Counted from the stretch's first letter, positions 22,703 to 35,025 are shown. The stretch is 64,000 bases of DNA from Manis javanica (GCF_040802235.1 NC_133160.1:100433160-100497159), one strand, 5' to 3'. The notes: generated by a model from the letters alone, not told the origin. Numbers and translations: made by a program.

Positions 22703-24237
22703 CTCTACTACAAAGCCACAGTAATCATTTGGTACTGGCACAAGAACAGACCCATAGACCAGTGGAACAGAATAGAGAGTCCAGACATTAACCCAAGTAT
22801 ATATGGTCAACTAATATATGATAAAGGAGTCATGGATATACAACAGCCTCTTCAAGACCTGCTGTTGGCAAAACTGGACAGCTATACGTAAGAGAATGAA
22901 ACTGGATTACTGTCTAACTCCATACACAAAAGTTAACTCAAAATGGATCAAAGACCTGAATGTAAGTCATGAAACCATTAAAATCTTAGAAGAAAACATA
23001 GTTCCTGTGATTAATTCTCTTGAATATAAACATGAACAACTTCCATAAACCTATCTCCTCAGGCAAGGGAAACAAAAGCAAAAATGAACAAGTGGGACTA
23101 TATCAAATGAAAAAGCTTCTGTATAGCAAAGGACACCATCAGCAGAACAAAAAGGCATCCTACTGTATGAGAGAATATATTCATAAATGACATATCTGAT
23201 AAGGGGTTGACATCCAAAATATATAAAGAGCTCATGCACCTCAACAAACAAAAAGCAAATAATCCAATTAAAAATGGGCAGAGGATCTGAACAGACACTT
23301 CTCCAAAGAAGAAATTCAGATGGCTAACAGGCACATGGAAAGATGCTCCACATCACTAATCATCATAAAAATGCAAATTAAAACCACAATGAGAAATCAC
23401 CTCATAAGTTAAGATGGCCACCATCCAAGAAGCAAACAACAACAAATGTTGGAGAGGATGTGGAGAAAGGGGAATCCTCCTACACTGCTGGTGGGAATGT
23501 AAATTAGTTCAACCATTGTGGAAAGGAGTATGGAGGTTTCTCAAAAAACAAAAAATAGAAATGCCATTTGACCCAGAAATTACACTCCTAGGAATTTACC
23601 CTAAGAATGGAGGAGCCCAGTTTGAAAAAGACATATGCACCCCTATATTTATCGCAGTACTATTTACAATAGCTGAGAAATGGGAGCATCCTAAGTGTTT
23701 ATTGGTAGATGAATGGATAAAGATGTGGTACATATATACAATGGAATATTATTCAGCCATTAGAAGAAAACAAATACTACCATTTGCAACAACATGGATG
23801 GAGCTAGAGGGTATTATGGTCAGTGAAATAAGCCAGGCAGAGAAAGACAAGTATCAAATGATTTCACTCATCTGTGGAATATAAGAACAAAGAAAAAACT
23901 GAAGGAACAAAACAGCAGCAGATTCACAGTATCTAAGAATGGACTAACATTTACCAATGGGAAAGGGACTGGGGAATCTGTGTGGGAAGGGAGGGATAAG
24001 GGAAAAAGGGGGCATTACAATTAACACACATAATGTATGGGGGGTGCACAGGGAAGGTGGTATTGCACAGAGAAGAAAAGTAGTGATTCTATAGCATCTA
24101 ACTATGCTGATGAATAGTGACTGTAATGGGGTGTGTGGGGGGTACTTGATAATGATGGGAATCTAGTAACCACAATGTTGCTCATGTAAGTGTATATTAA
24201 TGGTAGCAAAAGAAAAAAAACAAAATGAAAAGGGAGG
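22703..24237 (+). mobile_element. 5'-truncated L1 with target-site duplication
   Basis: Begins inside ORF2 at ctctactacaaagccacag, equivalent to position 43103 of the L1 further along, and runs through the ORF2 end (stop after ISLICGI at 23884) and the 3' UTR to an A-rich tail near 24230. The TSDs are cagaaaaggtcaag (22689-22702) and cagagaaaggtcaag (24238-24252), differing by one inserted base. The longest ORF2 piece (23414-23884) keeps the Cys-rich C-terminal motif [13 protein letters not shown]. The copy is truncated and frameshifted upstream, so it is inactive. Confidence 0.9.
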
Positions 24238-24252
24238 CAGAGAAAGGTCAAG

Positions 24253-24325
24253 AAATTTTTAAAAATACAATAACCCTATTTAAAGCCACTTGTAACTCTC
24301 TGGACTTTGACATTACATTGGCCAA
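24253..24325 (+). repeat. 73-bp patch duplicated from 25956-26028
   Basis: Identical to 25956-26028 at 70 of 73 positions, same orientation, and it abuts the right TSD of the L1. It is not part of the LTR consensus around it. Confidence 0.9.
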
Positions 24326-24357
24326 GTTCTGCTGATGGTGTCCTTTGCTGTACAGAA
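24326..24357 (-). repeat. 32-bp inverted L1 snippet
   Basis: Reverse complement of 23117-23148 in the neighbouring L1 ORF2, with 31 of 32 bases matching. It follows the 73-bp patch with no intervening bases. Confidence 0.85.
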
Positions 24358-24701
24358 AGGAAGAATAATGAAGGAGCCTAAGCCTGAGAGGGACTCTGTC
24401 TGCCAGCAATAGATTGGAGGATGGAGGAAGTAGGCCATGAGCTGAAGAATGTAGTGTCCTCTAGAAGCTGGAAATGAACCCCATCAGGTAGCCAGAAAAT
24501 GAGAAATTCTGTCCTACAACCATGAGGAACTGAATACTGAAGTAGGAAAAGTATTCTCCCCGATGCAGGCACCTTGATTTTAGTCTCATGAGACCCACAC
24601 CAGACATCTTATATTCAAACTGTAAGGTAATATATTTGTATTGTCTTAACTTACTACATTTGTGGTGATTTGTTACAGCAGCAGTAGGAAACTAATATGG
24701 A

Positions 24702-27044
24702 TACTGATCACTGTATTTGCCATGGAGAGTCTGGGGAATCAGACCATATCACAAATAGTTTTTATTAGCAGGATCTCCTGGGCTTTGGAGAAGGAAACTG
24801 GGCCTAATCTTTGGACTATGTTAGCACACCCCTCTGGAAGCTAGGAAGAGAGGCCTCAGTGATGTAACATAAGAGAAAGCAGAGATATTAGGTTTGTGAA
24901 ACACGTGTCTCATTTTGTGTCACTCAGCAATCATTGAGGAATATATTTACTGTGCTATCCTTGGGCTTTAGCAGTTATGCTCCAAATTCCTAGTTCAGCA
25001 TTAGTAAGGAAACAGTAGCCAGGCTGAGCCTTGGAGGCCTAGAAAGCATTTACTCAGTGAGGGAGAGACTTCTCTCCATCTTTTTCAGTACCAACAGCAG
25101 AGGTCTTGACAGCAAGAGAAAGCAGTGATGGGCAGAGAGCACCAGGAGCACTGAATAAGAGCAGCAGCAATGGTGCTTGCAGGCCTGGCATGATTAGGCT
25201 TCAGCAGCTGCAGCATTACAGCAGCCGCAGAGAAGGGACACGACGTCCTCAGAGCCCTCCAGGTGTGCTGGGGTCCCAGAGAGAATTCTGAGGAGGGGGA
25301 GAAGAAATCAAGGAAATATCACTGCAGTTATTATATGGGCTCTCCATGCCCCCAAAGCCCCCCAGTCTGCCTACACAAGAGTTACCGCTCACACTAGTTT
25401 ATATTTACCCAGCCTTTTCAGAATATTCTGCGTGAGCTCTTGTCCATGTTTTCAAGGATGTTGCTGTCTTTAGAACGATGCCTTGGAGGCCTTCTCAGGG
25501 CCCATCATTCAAGGTTCTGTCAGTAACGCTTTGATGCTGCAGTGGCAAGGCACCCAGGTTTCAGACTTATGACTCATTTGTGCTGATTTGACACAATGAG
25601 AAGGCCGAGGAACTTCTGAAAAGGCCTTCCTTCCACTTCTTATTATACCTGGCTTTAGATATCTCCAGAAGAGAATTAATCAGGGAGTTGTTTGGTCATA
25701 AATCTCTAAAGAAAGTACTTGCAGAAAAGAAACAAAGTCTCTATAAAGTAGAAATCTTAAGAAATATTTTGTCTTCATTCAAGGAAAATAGCATTTATTC
25801 ATAAAGCATCCAAGCCAGCTTTCTCAGGTAAGTCACTATTTTATTTTCCTCCTTTTTTGTAACACGTGAGGATTATACTCTTAAATAAAAGGTTATGTCA
25901 TATGAAAGATCATCCTATATTTGAAAAACCCTAAGACTATTTGGATTATCCATTTAAATTTTAAAAAATACAATAACCTTATTTAAAGCCACTTCTAACT
26001 CTCTGGACTTTGACATTACATTGGCCAAAAAAGCAACAACAGAGGAATTAATACTAATACTAGCAAAAAGAATTCATTAGGGCCTCTGCCTACTATACGC
26101 TAAGGAATTGTAAGGAATTCATAAGGAATAAACACCATATGTTTGAAAGTCATACCTAGAAGTTATCCTTGCATTCTTTTACTTATTTGCTCATGCATAG
26201 CTGCAATGCCTTTACCTGTTAGTGACTCAGTTAAGCTGAACCCAGATAATCTATAAAATGGGGACTAGTGGCCTCTTGACATACACAACTTGGAAGAAAA
26301 TATTCAGTTCATATTTTTTATAGTAGCCTGAGCTTGGGAAATTTTAAAGAAGACAACTGGAAAAAGCGTTTTCTGTAAAGTTATATTTAGCTTTATTTGT
26401 TTATCTTCCTTGCTGCTTAATTGAAATGTGAAGATAAAATACTCTGATTCTTCATTTACCACTCTACATCTACTAAACAGAAAACAATAGCATGTCCTTT
26501 GTAACTACCAGGATTTTCTGAGCTGGGAAGGGCTGTTAACTGCACTCACACAAATTACTCAATGGTACACTGCCTTTCTTTGATCATTACAATTCATTGT
26601 TCTTTTTAATTCTCAGAAATAACAATCTGCAAGGTTAATAATATATAGTAACATAATGTGGTTTATTTCTGTCCTTTGTTTTTCTTAACAATGAAGGGCA
26701 AGAATTTAAAGTAATATTAAGCAAGTATTGCTCATTAAACTCATGTACTCAATACACCTAAACAAAAAAAAATAATAAATAATTTTGTGGCTAAATCCTG
26801 TTTCTTTATGAATGGTTTTAATTCTTGGATTTATAAGAAGTTCATCTATATATTAGGAGACTTTGTTTTTAAGATATTTTTAGGAATTATATTCTTCTCC
26901 TTACTAGTCAGTCTTTCTCTCTACTTGACACCCCCAAAAAAACAAAACAAAACTAATGCAGAACAAAAAACAGGAATTAAATGCCATGAACCCTCTCATT
27001 TCAGCTTTAGCTGAGTAATGTGGAAAAAGTGCCCCAGATGACTC
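24702..27044. other. Unassigned stretch, no gene seen
   Basis: A GC-richer part at 25060-25320 has a 61-codon open frame without recognisable domain. The rest is AT-rich. A short tandem-like run of aaggaatt units lies at 26102-26133. Confidence 0.4.
25956..26028 (+). repeat. 73-bp segment, likely template of the 24253 patch
   Basis: 70 of 73 bases match 24253-24325. Here it sits in ordinary unique sequence with no sign of insertion, which suggests it is the source copy. Confidence 0.85.
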
Positions 27045-27300
27045 AGAGAATTTCAGAGGTGGAAAGAACCCTGACCACCTGCTCTATGCTCTCTCCCTCA
27101 TACCCCCCAGCCCTGCTGCCTTGGGGAACATGCCCAGTTTGCTCTCCCCTGAACCTCACTATAGAAGAGAGCATTGAGGCCCAGAGAGTGGTTACCATTA
27201 TCCCCATTATCACTCCTCTAGCTGTTAAGAGAACAGGACTCCTAACTTCCTGTCCAATTTTCATTTCCTGCACCCAGGATCCCTGGAGGATGTAGAGGGT
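27045..27300 (-). mobile_element. Ancient SINE-like repeat, copy 1
   Basis: Has ctcagagaatttcagaggtg and, further on, attgaggcccagagagtg, typical of old MIR-related or tRNA-derived mammalian SINEs. The 91-codon open frame spanning it has no domain and is probably chance. The strand is given by analogy with MIR and is uncertain. Confidence 0.45.
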
Positions 27301-27324
27301 CAGAGCAATAATCCAGACAATGAT

Positions 27325-27455
27325 GTTTATATGATACTGGGGCTAGAAGGAATGTAGTCATCTAGTCCAACTTCAATATTTCCTAGATGAAAACTATGAG
27401 ACCCAAATAAATTGTGAATTGTCTAAGGTCATATGCATTGTCAGAGGAAAAGCAG
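27325..27455 (-). mobile_element. Ancient SINE-like repeat, copy 2
   Basis: ctagaaggaatgtagtcatc is followed by tagtccaacttcaatatttc and gaaaactatgagacccaaat, the layout of an old mammalian SINE. The strand is given by analogy with MIR and is uncertain. Confidence 0.5.
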
Positions 27456-27934
27456 AACCTCATGGTGTTGCTCCCCCACACCCCCACCATCATAAGTCAA
27501 CATGTTCTCTGCAGTGGGACCTCGATGGCATTTTCATCTCTTTGTCTCTCACAGATGAGCCCTGTGTAGGAGACTTTTGCCAAATGGAGTGAGTAAAACT
27601 ATTTCAAGGGCTCAAATAATTAGGATACTAAATACATTCCTGAGTTCCTTAGATAAATAATACCATACAATTGGCCTTTTAAAGGAAACACATTAACCTG
27701 CCTCTCATTTCTCCTTTGCTGTTGTACAAGAAGCAAAGCCATCTTCTACCCTAATTGAGGGTTGAACATCATAATGACGTTTCAGGCATTTTAGCGGAAA
27801 ATAGAAGTTATTGGTGCCATTGGAGAATAGCTCCAATATGTCACTTTTTAGCCGAAAGAGAAAATATGTCCTGGGAAGGAACAGTGCTTAATGGATCAAG
27901 AGGAGACTGTTGCTTTTAGTTGTACTTAATCTGT

Positions 27935-28257
27935 TTGTAGTGAAGTGAATGTTTGTTTCCCACAAAATTCATATGCTGAAATCCTAACCCCTCAATGTGA
28001 TGGTATTAAGAGATGGTACTTTGGAAGGCAACTGGGTGACAAGGGTGTCTCAATGAATGGGATTAGTGCCTTTATACAGAGAACCCCAGAGAGCTCTCCA
28101 CCATGTGAGGACACAGCGGAAAGATGGCCATGTAACACCAAATCGGCTAATGCCTTGATCTTGAACTTCTCATCCTTCAGAACTGTGAGAAATAAATGCC
28201 TGTTCTTTAAGCCACCTAGTCTATAGTATTTTTATTATAGCAGCCTGTACTAAGACA
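27935..28257 (+). mobile_element. MaLR-type solo LTR
   Basis: Ordered blocks cacaaaattcatatgctgaa, tgggattagtgcctttatac, ctccaccatgtgaggacaca and cagaactgtgagaaataaat, ending gtactaagaca. The AATAAA signal is present near 28190. It is the same class as the LTR at 11.1 kb. Confidence 0.85.
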
Positions 28258-28263
28258 CCTGTT

Positions 28264-28390
28264 GTCTGCATTTTCAGTAGGAAAAATAGGGAAATCCTAT
28301 TTTCTATTAGGAATATTACAAACTCTCAGACTTGACAGGGCATTTGGGGACCTTGAGGAGAAAAGCACTGAGTGTTTAGTGGGAATGGCT
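28264..28390 (+). repeat. Local duplicate pair, copy A
   Basis: gtctgcattttcagtaggaa through gcatttggggaccttgagg parallels 29003-29110 with about 80% similarity by eye. No TSD or known family is recognised. Confidence 0.65.
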
Positions 28391-28564
28391 TTCTAATTAG
28401 ACACTGAAGACAAATTTGTCACAGCCAAACCTTTTAGACTCTCACTTTTACTTGCTACTCCAGGATAAATATGTGTATGCCACAATGTCTCTGAAAATTT
28501 TAACTCTTTTTCAATTCATTTTCAATCCCTGCTCTCTCTGAAATAAAGAATAATAATAAAACTT

Positions 28565-28740
28565 TCATTGAATGAGTTCTGCTTCTGTGTCAGGCTCTGT
28601 GCTATGTGCTTCAAACACATTATGCCAAGTCTCATGGCAGACATACAAGATAGATCTCATGATGCTCCCTTGACAATGAGTCTGAGAGGCCGCTGATTTG
28701 CCTGACCGGTAAGTTAACAATACACAGCAGGTAAGTTAAG
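28565..28740 (-). mobile_element. MIR SINE, antisense, decayed
   Basis: gtcaggctctgtgctatgtg followed by cttcaaacacattatgcc matches the reversed MIR 3' half. Confidence 0.55.
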
Positions 28741-29002
28741 GACAAAGATTATTTTCACTTGCATCTCCAAGGATCCAGGTGTTTTTTATAGAGTCCTCTT
28801 CTCCTCTACCCTATTCTACTTTACAAAGCCATCCTGTAGCCGGCATACACCTAAAGTGAAGGTTTAGAAATGATGCCCAGCCTAAGAGAGACTGCCCCTG
28901 TTCTGGCAGTGGAGATGACCTGCTCACTTTCTACTGTTAGTGTCTCAATAACAAAGCCAGAATGGGACTGTTGTTTTCAGATATGCTTTTGCTTAACCTA
29001 TA

Positions 29003-29110
29003 GTCTACATTTTCAATAGGAAAAAATAGTAAAATCCACAATACTAGACTCTCAAACTCAGCAGGGCATTTGGAGACCCTAATGAGATAAGCATTTGAGT
29101 GGGTTTAAGG
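29003..29110 (+). repeat. Local duplicate pair, copy B
   Basis: gtctacattttcaataggaa through gcatttggagaccctaatg parallels 28264-28390, about 740 bp away in the same orientation. Confidence 0.65.
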
Positions 29111-31384
29111 AGATGTTTGGGCAAAGGAAAATTTGGAGATTGAAGCTTGACACTTTTTAATCAGAATATATTAAAATCCAAAAAGTGGAGCAAAAATAAG
29201 TACTAACTATGGGATAGAGTGGGAGAAGGAAACAATAAGATTAAAAAGGTTTTAGATATACTAACTAAGATAGAATGAATGTAGGAGGTGATGAGGGTGA
29301 TAGTGTGGTTGACAGGGGTGGAGTTTTGGCATAATTTTAAGTGTATATCTAATAAGATTTAAACATGAGCTGTCAGAAGATAAGTTTCTAGGTAAGGACA
29401 TATATATACAGAGACTCAAAGATTGGAGATTTATGACTGTCTTTTAACTCTTTGTAAAATATTACGTAATTGTGTTGATTCCCCCAACAACAGAAATTGA
29501 CCTACACTTCATATTCACATAGAAGTTAAATCTTGTCCAGGGTTATTTAACATCTGTAACATTGAGGTATTGTCCAAGAGGAATTTTGCTTTATGTTTTT
29601 GGGGAGACTAATGATTGAATTAGTTTATATATTAAATTTGTGCAAAAACAGTATTCTGAATCCAGTGTCTTTTCCCCAGTCTAGTGATGAGTGAACTCTC
29701 ACTTAACCCTAGTAGGAGTGGTGTATTTACTCTCAAAGGCAATAATGCTCCATAAAGAACAAAAAGGTGAAGTGCACATACATTGCAACCTGTAAGTAAA
29801 AAATGTGTTACTGTTGTTTCTCAAGGCTCAGCTGTGAATCTACATATAAAAGAGAAAATATTGTTACTATTCACCCTAAGCTTTGTAGGCCACATCACTA
29901 TTGTAATTATATCTTAAAAATTATGCATCCTTTGCAACAATTGCTCTGAAAATTGTTATTTGCTATAGAGAAATAAATAGGTAGATGATTGATAGATAAA
30001 TAGATAGATAAAGTGTCTCCATGTGATATGTGTATACTTTATTATTTTGATCAAATTATGTTAATTGAAGTTTCTAGACTTCAGAATTTTTAAATATCCA
30101 TTACCAAGCTCATGCATAACTTTCTATGGTCTTTGGGTTTTTTGGTATTAAAAAATCTTGTACATTACAAAATTAACCTATGTTGCTGCAATCAGAGAAA
30201 GAATATAAAAAAAAGGATGAAAACACACTCTTGCCCCCATATCACTCCATTCCCACAGGCCATTCCTACCCTGAGGTCACCTTCATTGTCTTTTTACCTC
30301 TTTGTGTGGCTGTCAGCTCCTGTTTGGGATGAGTCCTATTATCTTGATGCACCTGACAGTTTTTAATACTATTTTTTAGCCACTAGATGACAAAAATGTG
30401 TCCCATGTGTCCCAAAGTTTATGTGTGTGCATAAAGTTCTGAAATTTAACAACAAAGAGGTATCTTTACACTTCTGGAAGCTCTGTGACAGCTCAGATTT
30501 CTTGGCCATCAGATCAGTGGATATCTGAGGAAATAGGTTTTTTGGTTTCAAGTTTTCCACCAATGACAAGACAGAGTATGAGAGATTAACCCTTCCCATA
30601 GTTAGGCTCTGGGGAAGTTCCAAAAAGAGAAATGTTTTAAAATTTTTTGTCTCATCCATCTTAACCTCTGTGGTTAGTAATGCCACTCAAACAGTCCAGA
30701 ATAAGACATGTCTTTCTTACCATGACTAAGTAAGGTTGTTTTATACTCATTTTTATATTAGCCTTTTATATATGTTTTTTATTTTTTAGTTAAAAGAAGA
30801 AACATGAAGTACCACTCCATTCTATGTAGATTTTCTTATTATTGGTTATTTTGTTGCTAGGCAGTACACTATAAAGTCATTACAAGTGCCATTGAAAATC
30901 GGTAGGTATTTTTTTCTTATCCTTTCACACAATTTTCTGTGTTTTCCGTGACGCCATTTCTGGGCTTTCTGCACATTCTCCTTTAATGAGCTTTGAGGCA
31001 TCTTTTTGTGCAGAAGCTGCAGGAAGATAAAGGTAAGTAAGAACTTTATACTCTACCGGAAATACCTGCAGGAAAGCTTAGAGATGATCACAAACAGGAA
31101 GATATTTGCTCAGCTATTTGGAGAAGAACACACTAACACAGCAACAGTTACTGAGTTCTGCTGAGAACACAAGATCAAATATGGGCAATTCCTGCACTCC
31201 AGAGGTCATATCTGTTCTCCATTTATGAAGAACTCAACAATGAGGTGGCACTTGGTATAAGCGGGGATTAGGGATGAGTTGGGGAAGAATCAGTGAGAAG
31301 AGTTCATAGTTAGGAAAGCAATGTATGTAGAAATATCTCCTATCCTAGGAGATAAGTTTGCTGGGCATTATCTCATAAATCACC
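29111..31384. other. AT-rich unique stretch, no gene seen
   Basis: A (GATA)n-like run lies at 29975-30012 (tagataaatagatagataaa). Open frames at 30112-30366 and 30369-30686 show no recognised domain. Confidence 0.45.
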
Positions 31385-31500
31385 AGTTGGCAGACATTGT
31401 CTGTAAAGAGCAAAACAGCAAATGTATTAAGCCTTGCAGTCCATATGGTCTCTGTTACAACTACTCAACTCTGCCATGTTCCAGTTATACTTCAGCGGCA
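31385..31500 (+). mobile_element. hAT-type MER DNA transposon relic
   Basis: ctgtaaagagcaaaacagca, then gccttgcagtccatatggtc, then caactactcaactctgccat, follow the well-known order of a non-autonomous hAT (Charlie-group) MER element. The exact subfamily is not assigned. The open frame at 31321-31587 is therefore not a gene. Confidence 0.65.
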
Positions 31501-31639
31501 GCGAGGTTTGGTCTGAGTTTGCTGACCCTGGATATAAATGATCACAGTTTCAAACTTGGATATATATTTAGAGGGTGTTGCCTTTAACAGAAAGGGAACT
31601 AGAAGGATAGGTAGGTCTGTGAGAAAAAAATGAGTTTGT

Positions 31640-31790
31640 ATTATAAATATTTGGTTCAATATGACAAATATTTCCTGAGCCCTTACTGTGTGTAGGTGTG
31701 GTATTAAGTGTAAGGGATAAGAAAATGGGCAAAATATGGGCTCTGCTCTTGAAGAACCTACAGTCTGTCATTTAATGTGATTAGATCATA
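31640..31790 (-). mobile_element. LINE-2 3' end, antisense
   Basis: acaaatatttcctgagccct followed by tactgtgtgtaggtg and tcttgaagaacctacagtct is the reverse complement of the L2 3' end. Confidence 0.75.
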
Positions 31791-32644
31791 TGGTGTTGCA
31801 ACTTAGGTATGTACTGTGTCCAGAAATAAGCAAGCCATGTACGCATGAGCTCAATAAAGCACCTTAAAGCACCTCCTTCAAATCATATTAGTTCACAAAA
31901 CACACTCGTGGCTCAGTAAGTAGGCCTGAGAAGGGCAAGCTGGAAAAGTTGCCACTGCATGTTGACAGAAATGAAGATAGGGATGCTTGGTGAGTTATGA
32001 ATCATGTGGATAGAAATGTGATTTTAAAATCCAGACAGATCAAGGCTAAGTTGTTACTGGCAGCTGAAGTTATGCTATTCCTTTATGAGGAACATGGGAA
32101 GTTGGAATGAGACATAAAACTTTAAGTGCAAAAATATCATAATGATATTGATGTGCTGGTAAGCATAGCCTCTATTTAAAAACAGGATGTGCACCAAAAA
32201 CCACCATTATAGAAAGAGGAAAGGATGTATCTTTCTTGTTGCCATATATTCGCATTGAATGAGAAGAGTTTGTCTATACCTCAAGTTTGTGGTTTTGATG
32301 AAGGGTGTGTATCAGTTCCACCCCTGGAGAAGTTGAAAGAGAAAGGGAAATAACACAGTGGTAATCTACAATGATTTTTTTGTTTTGACAAATGTATAGA
32401 CCCTTAGAAAATTGAATGAAAAATAGAAACACTATTCCTCCAAACTGTGTGTTTATAGATGCAAACAAAATTTTGCATGTAAATCCAGAAAATCAAAGAT
32501 TCACTGAATCCTTTTTGTGGAGCTCCTAGATGTTGAGTATCAGAAATTGAGATATAGGTCAGAAATTGACCTACAATAAGCCAAATGTTTTTCAGTTATC
32601 TCAGCTGATCTTAGACAACAGATAACAACAGTGGATGGAGGTTC
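31791..32644. other. Unique stretch, no gene seen
   Basis: AT-rich, with short open frames only. Confidence 0.45.
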
Positions 32645-32760
32645 TATTATCACCATTTTAGAGAAATAAAGAAACTAAAGATAATAGAGGCTAAAGAATT
32701 TGCTTAAGATCACAGCCCAGAAAGTGGTGGAGCCATTTCTGAACACCCAGCTCACTAGTA
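32645..32760 (-). mobile_element. MIR SINE, antisense
   Basis: ccattttagagaaataaaga and gcttaagatcacagcccaga give the reversed MIR core. Confidence 0.65.
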
Positions 32761-32929
32761 GAACAGAACTCAGAAATCCTTCATGTTGTAGCAGCCTGAC
32801 TGCAATTTGTGAGAAAGAAAATGAAATCATTCTTTTATATAACAACTTTTAGGATACTCCATCTGAAGCTTTCACAAAAGGAAAATATATTCTTTAGCCT
32901 TAAACACTGAAAATGTGTGGTAAGCTAAG

Positions 32930-33371
32930 AAGTGTGCTGACTGCAGGGTACCAACCTCCTGATACCCAGAACCTGTGAACATATTACCTTACCATTGTAC
33001 AGGAGACTTCACAGATGTGATCAACTGAATGATCCCACGATGGTGAGATTATCCTGGTAGCTCCAATAAAATCACAAAGATCCACATAAGAGGACACAGG
33101 GAGATTAGACAGAAATGTTACTTTGATGATAGAAGTAGGGGTTGGCCAAAAGTCAAGGAATGCCGGTAACTTCTAGAAGCTGGCAGAGACAAGGAGCAGA
33201 GTCTCCCCTAGGGTCTCCAGAAGGAACTAGCCCTGACAACACTTTGATTTTAGCCCCATGAGTTTCCTTTCAAACTTCCGTCTTTCAGAAATGTAGAAGA
33301 ATAAGTCTATATGACTTTAAGCCACTATATTTGTGCTATTTATTAATATAGCAACTGAAAATTGATATGAA
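32930..33371 (+). mobile_element. Old MaLR-like LTR (second type)
   Basis: gatacccagaacctgtgaac, cacagatgtgatcaactgaa, gtctccagaaggaactagcc and tttaagccactatatttgtg occur in the same order as in the copies at 12.1 and 49.4 kb. Confidence 0.75.
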
Positions 33372-33424
33372 AAGTAAAACTAAGCTAAGTCTATACTATA
33401 ATCAAATTTCATTTTTTCCTGAGG

Positions 33425-33515
33425 CCCACGACAGCAGGAAGTTGTATATTCCCAGCACTGAGAATAGTGCCAGAAACAGAGTATATGCTCAATAAAAAAG
33501 CAATGAAACAGTGAA
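33425..33515 (+). mobile_element. LINE-2 3' terminal fragment
   Basis: cccagcactgagaatagtgc followed by agtatatgctcaataaa matches the L2 3' end. Confidence 0.55.
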
Positions 33516-34155
33516 TGTTCACAGTAGTACCATGCATGATACTTTAGAAAGGTAGGAGAATTAAAAGACTGGAGGACAATTCCTACAGAAAGAAATATTT
33601 TTAAATGCTCTTGGGGACTATAAAAATAACTATATATCTTAGCTATGTGTTTATACCCAAAAGATGCAGATGCAGAAGAATTACTGGATCATTCCAAGGT
33701 AAGTTAATCATTGGCCAAATTGTCCAATACATAGGTCCTTTTCTCATGCACTCTTTTGCTATTTAAGAATGAGATGGTCCAAACTTCAGTTTGGCTTATT
33801 AAATAATTATATTTTTCTTCTGTACTTCTGATCACTCTTGCTGTTTTTGGTCAGGGAATTGGTCAGGGAAAGAGGGAATCAGTTGGGAGTTGTAGAGAGG
33901 AGGCCAACCCTAATGAGTCATACAAGCCTTAAAGTTAATGTCCACACTCCTCAATGTTACTAAGACAAAGAAGGGTGACTATCCCCCTTCTCTCTAAAAC
34001 AAAAGCCTTCAGAGTGATCTTCTATGACCCCTTTGCTTCCTTAAAGTTTTTCTAATAGGGATGGGGGGAATGGATATAGGATAAAGAATAAAGAAAAGAA
34101 AATGAACTCAAATATCAAATTCAATAGACACCTCTCCTTTCAATCCCAACTACAA
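33516..34155. other. Unique stretch, no gene seen
   Basis: No recognisable repeat or coding content. Confidence 0.45.
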
Positions 34156-34159
34156 AGCT

Positions 34160-34500
34160 TTATTAGTCAGAGTCACTGGCTGCTGTAACACACCCCCAAA
34201 TCTTGGTGGTGTAGCATAATAAACTGTATTTTGTTCTTATAAAAAGTCCAAAGAAAATGTCCCTAGGTAATGATCAGTCTTCTTTGATCCTTCTAGGAGT
34301 CCCAAGGGCCGTGGAGTCCTCCATGAGGTCAGACAGCAGACAGAAGAGAGAATTGTGTAGAATATTTATGTGAGTAAATCTGGAAGGTGTATACAGCATA
34401 ACCATCAGTCCAGAGTCAGAACTCTTTCATAAGGCTCCACATTCCCTAACTGCAAAGAATTCTGGGAAACACAGTATAGCTTTGTAACTACAATGTAGAG
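34160..34500. repeat. Ancient interspersed repeat, family unassigned
   Basis: The text gtcactggctgctgtaacac, later gccgtggagtcctccatgag and then aactgcaaagaattctggga, is recognisably an old dispersed mammalian repeat. I could not assign its family or orientation. Confidence 0.4.
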
Positions 34501-34519
34501 AGAACAGCTTTGGTAAAGA

Positions 34520-35025
34520 TAAAGACTCACATGAACTGGCCTCTGGCCACTTCTGCCAACTCATTTCTTGTTATTCTTCCCCTCATTTGGTGTGTTCCAG
34601 CCATTTCGGCCTCTTTGTTAATCTTTAAACATACCAAGCCAAGGTCCTACTTCAGGGTCTTATACAGGCTAATCCTAGTATCTGAAATGCTGTTCCCCTC
34701 TAAATATGCACATGCCTTACCCCCTGATTTCTTTCTACTCAAAACCATCTCTTTAGAGAGGATTTCCATGACCGTCTCCCCCATCTAAGACAGTGCCCTG
34801 TCACTCTCTAGTCCCTTCTCTGCTTTTTTTCCTTTACGACATTCATCACTCTCTGGCATTATAACATATTTGTTTATTCTATTTTCATCTGTTTCCCCCA
34901 CTAGCATATAAGCTCCTAAAAGTCAACTGTTTTTTGTCTATTTTGTTAATCACTGTATTTACAGCATTTAGAACATTGCTCAATACATAAAACACACTTA
35001 GTAAGCATTCTATTGAATGAACTAT
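34520..35025 (+). mobile_element. LINE-2 3' region, sense
   Basis: Long diverged L2 match: gaaatgctgttcccctctaa, agagaggatttccatgaccg, cccccactagcatataagct, then acatttagtaagcattc-like text ending gaatgaac. It covers the ORF2 end and 3' UTR. The open frames over it are relics or shadows. Confidence 0.8.

Larger units (their letters stand above)
22527..24701 (+). mobile_element. Old MaLR-like LTR split by an L1
   Basis: The left part (22527-22688) starts tgtgataggcagaataatga and shows ttgtagatgtgatcaaggat. The right part (about 24360-24701) shows cctctagaagctgg and gtggtgatttgttacagcag and ends gaaactaatatgg. Both match the LTR type at 12.1, 32.9 and 49.4 kb. The L1 at 22703-24237 and a 105-bp composite patch at 24253-24357 separate them, so the LTR is the oldest layer. 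Confidence 0.75.

Noticed and set aside
22646..23884. A novel coding gene with several frames
   Set aside because: All frames are pieces of L1 ORF2 and match the L1 at 43-44.3 kb almost base for base.
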